A stretch of 64,000 nt of DNA from Phallus indusiatus (lineage: Eukaryota > Basidiomycota > Agaricomycetes > Phallales > Phallaceae): contig JAQFWX010000001.1 in assembly GCA_027605045.1 (NCBI GenBank), forward strand, positions 3,224,001 through 3,288,000, in the 5' to 3' direction. Position 1 is the stretch's first letter, and the number at the start of each line of letters is the position of its first letter. The position numbers and the translations under genes are program-made. Below are positions 56,979 through 64,000 of the stretch, piece by piece. A model generated the notes under the pieces. That model was given only the letters and a program-made list of their open reading frames with translations. It did no database searches and was not told the DNA's origin.

Positions 56979-59146
56979 ATGAGTCTAGGCCTTGGTGGAA
57001 TGTCTCAGAGAACACCACTCCTTCATGATCACGACCAGTCGACAAGGGTCCTTGTTGAAGATGATCCCACTAGCGTTTCAACATCAGAAAGCTGCAATGT
57101 CTACGAGAGATTTACGCCATCCCAAAAGTTGTTTATCACGGTTGTCGTGTCGATGGCTGGGTTGATCGGACGTACGTACGCCCATTCTGTTTTGTTCCTG
57201 TCTTCTTGTCGCTACATGATATCTCAGCATTCGTCTCGAAAAGCTATATGCCAGCTGTAACCGAAATTGCAGAAGATTTGAACACAACAGGGACAGTTAT
57301 CAAGTTCTGTAAAGATCTTTCGTGCATGCTTTCATTATCATTGACATGTTGATTAGCTATGTTGCTGGGATTTATACTCTTGTCGTAGCCGTAAGTAGCT
57401 TGATTTGGGCACCCTACTCAGGATTCTGTGGGTATCTTTCTTTATTTCATTGGCTTATCTTATTCTTTTCTTTCCATTAGATGGCCGCCGACCGGTGTAT
57501 TTGTGCTCTCTACCCCTCATCACGATAGGATCCTTCGTTGCCGCCACAGCAAATAGTGTTTCATGGTTAATAGTTGGTCGGAGTATACAGGGCTTTGGGG
57601 TTTCATGGTTTGTGCACACATCACACTCGTGATTAGCTGCTGCAACTGAGTAGTTTCCGCTCCGTTGGGGCTGCAACTATTTCAGACATCTATAAGCTTG
57701 AAGAACGCGGGACAGCAATGGGAATTTTCTTTGGGGTAATTATTTCTTAGTCTCGATTAGACGAGTATAACTAAATTTGAATTTGATATGACTGTAGTTC
57801 ATTCTTCTTGGACCACCTCTGGCACCAATCACTGGTGGTTTCATAGCTACATATGCTTCGTGGAGAATCATGCAAATTTTGCTTGGTGTTTTGGGTTTGG
57901 CTGTCTTTATGGTCGTATTGAGTTCCCTTCCCGAAACAAGTCATTTGGGAAAAAGAGGTATCGACAACCTGATTCTGCGGAACGAGGTTAAATTTGGAAT
58001 CCAGCCTTGTGACAACAAGGGTACAAAATGGCCTTGGGTATGGTTAAATCCCTTCGCCTCGTTTTATCTCCTGAAGGGACCGGTAGTACTATTGGTGGTA
58101 AGTAATGTCGTCTCTAGTGCAATTTCAGGTTTTTGAGTGCATCTGGTCCATTAGGTTGCGTCGGCCTCGTGCATTTTGGTATCTTATTATGGTAAGCCGA
58201 CGTCTTAATTTTTTAAATAATGAACCCTATACTCACGAACATACACAAGTATTACTCATGCCATTACCTTATACTCTGGTACATATCATCGTCCTTGAGC
58301 TAATATATAGATCTTAATTGTATCACGTTTTACTTAGGGTCCGGCATACGGACTCAACACGCCTGCGGCAATAGGTGCATGTTTTTTACCATTAGGTCTT
58401 GGAAACATTGGTACGCAGTTCCTCCCATCACCAAACTGCAAAATCAATGTCAAACTTTCATGCGCTTTTTCTAGTCGGTACGACTGTCGCAGGCCGTCTG
58501 GCTGACATGGCAGTCATACGGGGACGGAAACGTAGACTAGGCAATTGGTATCCGGAAGATCGACTCCTCGCGGCCTTGCCGGGTGGCCTTGTCTTAGTTC
58601 CGTTCTCTCTTATAGTATTCGCATACGCAACGACGTATATTCCGGGGAAAACCGGACTAACAATCTGTTTAATATGCTTGTTTTTCAGTGGCATGGGTGT
58701 AAGTAAAATACGTCTTTTTGGGCTGCTATTATATTAGTGTTCTTAATAGGTCGATATGGTTCTAACACCATCTTCCACATATCTTGTCGATATTTTGCAA
58801 TCAAAGGGAGCCGAGGCTATGGCCGTCTGCAGGTATGATCACCAGTCATCTATGCATATATATTCAATGGAAGAATCTCATTACAATTGGTAGTGCGGTT
58901 AAAAATGGTTTTAGCGCAATAGCATCAGCTATGGTGCTCCCTACAATGAACAAGATTGGTTTGATAAATACTAATCTAACAGCGGCTGCCCTGGTTTGGG
59001 CTTCCTTTTTGTGAGTTGCTGTTTTGTGGGAATCGTAATAACTAAGTTTTATGGCTGAATTTAGATGTATCCTCGTCACGATCAAATACGGTGATAGGCT
59101 GAGGGCAGTGGTAGATGTTGGTTATACAACTTTGCAGGATCCATAG
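56979..59146 (+). CDS. Major facilitator superfamily transporter, drug:H+ antiporter-like
   Basis: Start MSLGLGGMSQRTPLLHDHD at 56979, stop at 59144-59146, about ten introns. After a polar N-terminus the helices begin at KLFITVVVSMAGLIG. Motif A-like GRRPVYLCSLPL lies in the loop between helices 2 and 3, and LIVGRSIQGFG in helix 4. LGPPLAPITGGFIATYASWR matches motif C of 12-helix DHA1 antiporters. A central loop (LPETSHLGKRGI to KWPWVWLNPF) separates the halves. The second half has AYGLNTPAAIGACFLPLGLG, GRLADMAVIRGRKRR and later helices. It probably exports small organic molecules or drugs from the plasma membrane; the substrate is unknown. It is flanked on both sides by the dispersed repeat. 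Confidence 0.87.
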
Positions 59147-60624
59147 GGAATCATGGCATGCACGATTCTGTGTTCACCAAACATCTGTTATGTATTTAAC
59201 CCACGTGTCTCATGGGTCTATTCTGCAATGTCTAGGCTTATTTTCAAAACGAGACCGTAAAAGAGTTGGACCAAAAGTGGTATTTGTTAAAGGCCCACAC
59301 AGGTGTTAAAACAACTACTAGCACTTCAGCCACTGACGCTGCGAGCTTGACCTTCAAATTCATCGGACGCCGACTCTGCCTAGAAACAGGGATAAGTCAA
59401 GACATTGAGAAGAGGGTTTGAGCTTTGATAATTGTATATATCGGACTGACGATTGGACAATGAAGAGACAGGCGGGGGTCGGTCCACCGCATCTTGAACG
59501 AAGACGCCTTTGGCGTAAAGCAAAATGTTGAAATCAACCACAGCGTTGCTTTGGGGCAGGAAAACGTACAATGCGCTTGGCGACCAGATCTTAACTCTTG
59601 AGTTGCTATTGGTCACGAAACACACACACACAGAGTATATCCAACGCATAGGAGGGAAAAGGAAGAAATACTCGATTCAAACAGTGAAAGGGTATCTGAA
59701 TTAAGAAAAGACGTTATTATTTCCAAGTCAACAGTACATTCGAAATGCCTGCGCATGCCGTCTTACCAAAATTGGAATCTACTGAATCATGGATCATACC
59801 TGTACATGGCAATCCAGGGTTCGATGTTCGTTCGTTAATGGGTCGCCCGTCTACTAATTGATCTACTAGACTTTATATAAAAGCCCGATTGCGCCCCAAA
59901 GAAATAAGAAATATCACGAAATGCGAGAAGAGCGAGAAGAAGGATCGGAACGCGTGGCGTCGCACGTGAATTAATTGTGAATTTCAGCTCATATATGAAC
60001 TATTCAATCATCGTCCATATTTGCCGTTGTATATGTCGGCAATAGAAAGGGAAAGCCTGAATCTATGAACGAGATTGCTTTTGGTTATGAACGTTGCACG
60101 AACGTTTGAGGATTAGGGCGCTTAATTGACCGCTAAGACTTTACATAATGGATGACCTAAACAGTGATCTCTTCTGCTGCTTCTTGCCTCCGATGAATAA
60201 GGAGCAGGAGAACAACAAAAGAACACTGAACAGCATAAGGGAGTATACTCCTAAAGAGCCTAAGCACACTTTGTTTGAATGTGTGCATAGCATGTTCTAA
60301 ATATTGCACAGGGGTCCCGAATTGGACGAACCTCACGGAGCAAATGAGGAAATGAAGGCATCGCGAAAACACCAACGTGCGATGTTATTCATGATAGAGC
60401 CAAAGGGCGCCGTGCTATATATGGTTTGGCGAATTCGATTAGGAGACTCTTCGTCCGCGTATAACAAGACATCTCGATAAGCGCTGTCAATGCTTTAGAA
60501 CCAGCATTCAGGAGGATAAGAAGGAGCAGGCTGGGAAGCTAGGGCTGGGCTGAGCGTTGTCCCCTCCCTCGATTTACCTGGCTGCTGACTCAAAAATCCC
60601 GGTGCAAGTTTCCGTCCAAGTTCA
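59147..60624. other. Intergenic region containing the second dispersed repeat
   Basis: About 1.5 kb; apart from the repeat, no gene or RNA is recognised. The sequence just before 60625 is the promoter of the glucosyltransferase. Confidence 0.4.
59834..60123 (+). repeat. Dispersed repeat, copy 2
   Basis: Direct-orientation partner of 55607-55913; the two flank the transporter gene. It contains TTTATATAAAAG, which could act as a TATA box. Confidence 0.8.
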
Positions 60625-62039
60625 ATGCCGCAGGTATTGTCTGCACCGTTCTGGGCCGCATGTGTCGCCTTTGCGTGGTACATATTCATTTGGTGCTGTG
60701 GACTGCTGGGATGGTATGTTGCGTATGTGATCAGACGCTGTTTTCTTTAACCTATCTTTAAACACTGATTTCATTCTCATCTTAAGACGAACTCTGCAGA
60801 CACGACGTCGACAGTCTCTCTCGGCGTCATCGCCACCAAATCAACTACCCGGTGTTTCTATCATTCGACCGTTGAAGGGCCTTGATCCAGATCTGTTCGA
60901 GAATGTCGAGTCCTCTTTCAAGCAAGATTATCCTCAGTTCGAAGTTCTACTTGCCGTAGCAGATGAGCACGATGAGGCGGTTTCTATCGCCAAGGAACTC
61001 ATCAAGAAGTACTCTCATGTCGACACGACATTAATCACGGGCAAGCTCCTTCTGTCCTGTCTGCTTGGGTTTCCTAACCCATACTCTAGGCGAAGACGTT
61101 GTAGGCGTCAATCCCAAAGTGAACAATCTCATGCGCCCATTCCAGAAAGCAAAGTACGACATCCTTTGGGTTGTGGATTCAAACGTACGGCTCGGGTCTA
61201 GTGCTCTATCACGCGCCGTGGACCTTCTCGGTCCACCAGAATCCTCTGTTGTATCAGATCGGCCAAGCAAACGGCGAATCGCACTAGTTCACCATGTTCC
61301 CTTCGCTTATACTAGCTCAAATTTCCTCGGTGCGCGTATGGAAGAAGCCTTCCTGAACACCGGCCTCGCAAAGATCTACCTCGCTATCAACGCGCTCGCA
61401 GTCGAGTCCTGCGTAATCGGCAAATCAAATTTGTACCGCAAATCGGATATCAGCCGTCTAACAGGAACATTTAGACCTCCATCCAAGTCACCAAGTCTTC
61501 TCCCGTCACCGCGCCAGCAGGCTCACGGTATGGCTGCTTTCGGTCGGTTTCTCGCCGAAGATAATGCCATCGGGGCTGCTTTATGGTGCGAGTTAGATGT
61601 TCGCCATGCCATACCTTGCGATGTTGCAGTAAACGTCATTGGCGATGTGAACTTGTCTGGCTATATATCTCGAAGAATCCGCTGGATACGCGTGCGAAAG
61701 CACATGGTCCCGGCCGCGACCTTATTCGAACCCTTCACTGACTTCATCCTCTCAGGACTTCTCGGTGCATGGGCAGCGCAATCTCTTTTCTCAATTCCTT
61801 TTTGGGCTTTTTTTCTTATTCATTTCTCTTTATGGCTTACTGTCGATCTGGATATTCTTTCCAGCCTCGCTGGAGAACCCTTCCCCCGAGCCAAATTTTG
61901 GTCTTTTCTTCAAGCCTGGATTCTTAAAGAGATACTTGCGTTTCCTATTTGGTTATTCGCTATTTCTGGGAACCGTGTAGAGTGGAGAGGGCAGAAATAT
62001 CGAATGTATTTCCCTGGGGTAGCGATCAAGGCTGACTAG
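60625..62039 (+). CDS. Ceramide glucosyltransferase (GT21)
   Basis: Three exons (60625-60722, 60787-61040, 61090-62039) give 433 residues. An N-terminal membrane anchor (FWAACVAFAWYIFIWCCG) precedes PGVSIIRPLKGLDP. The catalytic set of family 21 is present: D1 in ADEHDE, D2 in VVDSNV, D3 in AEDNAIG, and (Q/R)xxRW as RRIRW. C-terminal hydrophobic segments (IPFWAFFLIHFSLWL and ILAFPIWLFAISG) fit the multi-spanning C-terminus. The enzyme transfers glucose from UDP-glucose to ceramide on the Golgi membrane, giving glucosylceramide. Intron 2 starts GC (GCAAGC at 61041) and ends AG at 61089; only this junction joins TTLITG to EDVVGVNPKVNNL. The intron-1 donor at 60723 is chosen because the nearer GT would create a stop. 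Confidence 0.95.
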
Positions 62040-62261
62040 ACATGATGTTGTGTTGTTTTTTTTCGGTTCTTTTTTTTTAATCTGGGTCAGATTAGAGTAT
62101 TATGTTGTTATTCAAGAACAGTGCATGTATGTATGTAATATTTTGTCCATTAGCTACATTAAGAAGTAAACAATATCCGTAATCCTGCCGCAACATTCGA
62201 CTAAATACAATCAAATTATTCGCGTTTACGGTTTAAATTCAAACGAGATTAAAGACTGATT

Positions 62262-64000
62262 CTACGCTTCCTTTCCTTTTCCTTTTCCTTGTTCTGCAGC
62301 TTGAGTCGGTGCCGCCTCTTGAGTTTTTTTCTTTATTTTTCTACCTTTCTTGTTCTCTTTGTCTTGCAAACGGCGTGAGTACACGTCGGGATGAACCTTC
62401 TTCTCGTGGTCTTCTCGGACATAATCCGTCCGCCACACTTCCTTCTTGAAATCGCAGTGCTCACATTCCACCACCATCTTCTGCAACCTCGCTAGCATAA
62501 CCGCGTCTTCTTTGGCAAGAACGCCTTTTTGAATGTAATCCTCCTCCTCTTGAACATGTAAAGCAAGGTGGCGATATCTGTTCCGCTTGTCTCCCACAGC
62601 TATGAATGCGTTGCAAATTGATTTGTCGAAAGGGTGCTGATACTGGCAACAAAATCCAGATCGGGTGCCACGCCGGGTGAATGCGAAAAATACTTCTTCA
62701 GGATCTCCCTTGTCTTCAAGGATAGAGTCCCAAGATGGAGCGGGTGGGGACGTGGATGAGCCCGATGGTAAGTTCTCTGACTTTGGCGCAAGTGCTGATA
62801 CCCACTGTCGACGACGTCGTAAGCGTTTGGCAGATCCAATGTTTTCGTCGTTGTCGTCTTCTCGTTTTCGTTTGCCGGAGATCAGGTCTTGCGCTCCTCC
62901 CTCTAATCAGTAAAATCTTGTTAAAATTCAGGTGTTGCATGTAATGGAAAAAAAACGTACCGTCCCCGAGCGAGCTCTCGGAAGGAGTTTTCCCGTTAGT
63001 ATGAGAATTCTGGATGTAGCCACTGTCTATGATAACCGAGATTAGTTTTGAGGGGGGAGGATATCCAGGTTTCAAAACTCACTGTCACTGTGATGTCCAA
63101 CCTTTGGTAAACCAGAAAGAAGCTGTTTCATTACGTTGTAATCTTCGGGACGCACGTTAATGCCGTAGGTCCTCTCCAAGTACTCCAAAAAAGCTGGTTT
63201 CGGTTCATTCTCTTGGGATGAAAGACGTCCCCCGGTGATGGATACATTAGCAAGCGGGTGTAACGGGTTTGACATCTGGGTTTGTCCTTGGACATGCGCA
63301 AACCCGCTATGCTGCAAAGCCTAATTGTTACTCGTCGGTCATAGCGATCAACGACACAAAACAACGATACACATACCATTTGTGACTGACGTGCCGGATG
63401 CGCTACTGGTATGTTGACCTGGTTCCACTGCTGGAAGATATATTATAAGAAAAGTTAAATAACCGCCGTGATCATCGGTAGACTTACAGAGTTAAGCTGA
63501 TTTGCCACTTGCCAATTTGGCGGTACCCCTAGAGTGGTCATCCCATTGCGACCTTGCCACTGCATCATTGGATTCGAAGGTACGTTAGCCGAATAAATAT
63601 TAACCTAAAGTAAATCATATTTCAAAAATTTTAGAGGGTGTAGAATTGAAAGCTAAAAGTATGGGACGTACAAAATTGGGCATTTGCATGGGCAGAGAAT
63701 TGATGGAGGGATGAAATCCATGGCCAGTGTACTGGGGGTTGTTTGGTGTTTGTTGAAACTGGGCCAACGCGTTAAAAGGTGTGGCTACCTGTAGTGAAGG
63801 TTAACTTTATTACGCGTGCATTGGAGGGGGAAATCAATACACACATACCTGTGCAAATGAATTTGTAAGGTGTTGAACATTCATATTCGCCATTCGAGAG
63901 TTATCCCGGAGATTGAGATTGGGCTGAGAAGCGCTAACGCCATTTGGAAATTGAACAGAACTCATTCTTTGACGAACTGGTTCACGAGGAATGTGTTGCA
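62262..64000 (-). CDS. Protein with C-terminal zinc-finger-like region, 5' part beyond the window
   Basis: Several exons with Gln/Asn/Pro-rich segments (SVQFPNGVSASQPN, FNALAQFQQTPNNPQY, SINSLPMQMPNF). The last exon carries SWDSILEDKGDPEEVFFAFT, CCQYQHPFDKSICNAF and the finger-like CEHCDFKKEV with a following H-x4-H (DHEKKVH), then a Lys-rich tail ending GKGKGKEA. A C-x2-C...H-x4-H pattern suggests metal and nucleic-acid binding, but I do not recognise the family. An ATG at 63965 could be the start; the frame is open to the window end, so the true start may lie outside. Confidence 0.6.

Noticed and set aside
1..64000. CRISPR arrays, bacterial operons, ribosomal RNA genes
   Set aside because: Nothing of this kind was seen; the short tandem repeats are minisatellites in a eukaryotic genome. 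tRNA genes were not recognised by eye, but a covariance-model scan was not possible.

Overview
The window is nuclear DNA of a filamentous basidiomycete, most likely an Agaricomycete. The genes are dense and carry many short introns (about 50-70 bp, GT-AG with two GC-AG cases). The protein families are typical of wood or litter fungi: a copper radical oxidase, a secreted tyrosinase, a membrane-anchored pepsin-type protease, TRI5-like terpene cyclases, CsbD-like stress proteins, an HNH-motif family protein and a Ty3/Gypsy chromovirus. The species cannot be fixed from sequence alone. Exon structures were assembled by hand from reading frame, splice sites and family motifs.

Layout. 0-6.6 kb: 3' end of a VTS1/Smaug-type SAM-domain gene, a short-chain dehydrogenase, a membrane-anchored aspartic protease and an aldo-keto reductase. 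6.6-8.7 kb: AT-rich DNA without a convincing gene. 8.7-25 kb: a segment of about 4.24 kb present twice in direct orientation, each copy carrying one intact six-exon TRI5-like terpene synthase. Copy B is swollen by a complete 6.2-kb chromovirus nested inside an older 186-bp insertion, plus two short insertions with target-site duplications. A third, diverged synthase follows at 26.4-27.6 kb, giving a three-gene terpene cyclase array. 28-33 kb: two CsbD-like stress genes in opposite orientation enclose transaldolase and an EB1 microtubule plus-end protein. 33.8-36 kb: a small unknown gene and a SAM-dependent methyltransferase. 36.7-38.5 kb: a secreted tyrosinase. 39-45.5 kb: an F-box-like protein, AP-2 sigma, a single-pass membrane protein and an HNH-motif protein. 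45.7-47.2 kb: a secreted amidohydrolase. 47-51 kb: sparse, with two small hypothetical genes. 51.9-54.1 kb: a glyoxal-oxidase-type copper radical oxidase. 57-59.1 kb: an MFS transporter flanked by two copies of a dispersed repeat. 60.6-62 kb: ceramide glucosyltransferase. 62.3-64 kb: an unknown gene with a zinc-finger-like C-terminus, running off the window.

How the parts work together. Housekeeping functions (transaldolase, AP-2 sigma, EB1, glucosylceramide synthesis, mRNA regulation) are interleaved with accessory, ecological ones. The terpene synthase array is the dynamic part: a tandem duplication was followed by several insertions in one copy only, and amino-acid differences between the duplicates cluster next to the metal-binding motif. 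The chromovirus is young (its LTRs differ at one of 399 positions). It carries an exact 11-nt complementarity between its primer-binding site and its predicted RNA 5' end, the arrangement known from self-priming Tf1/sushi elements.
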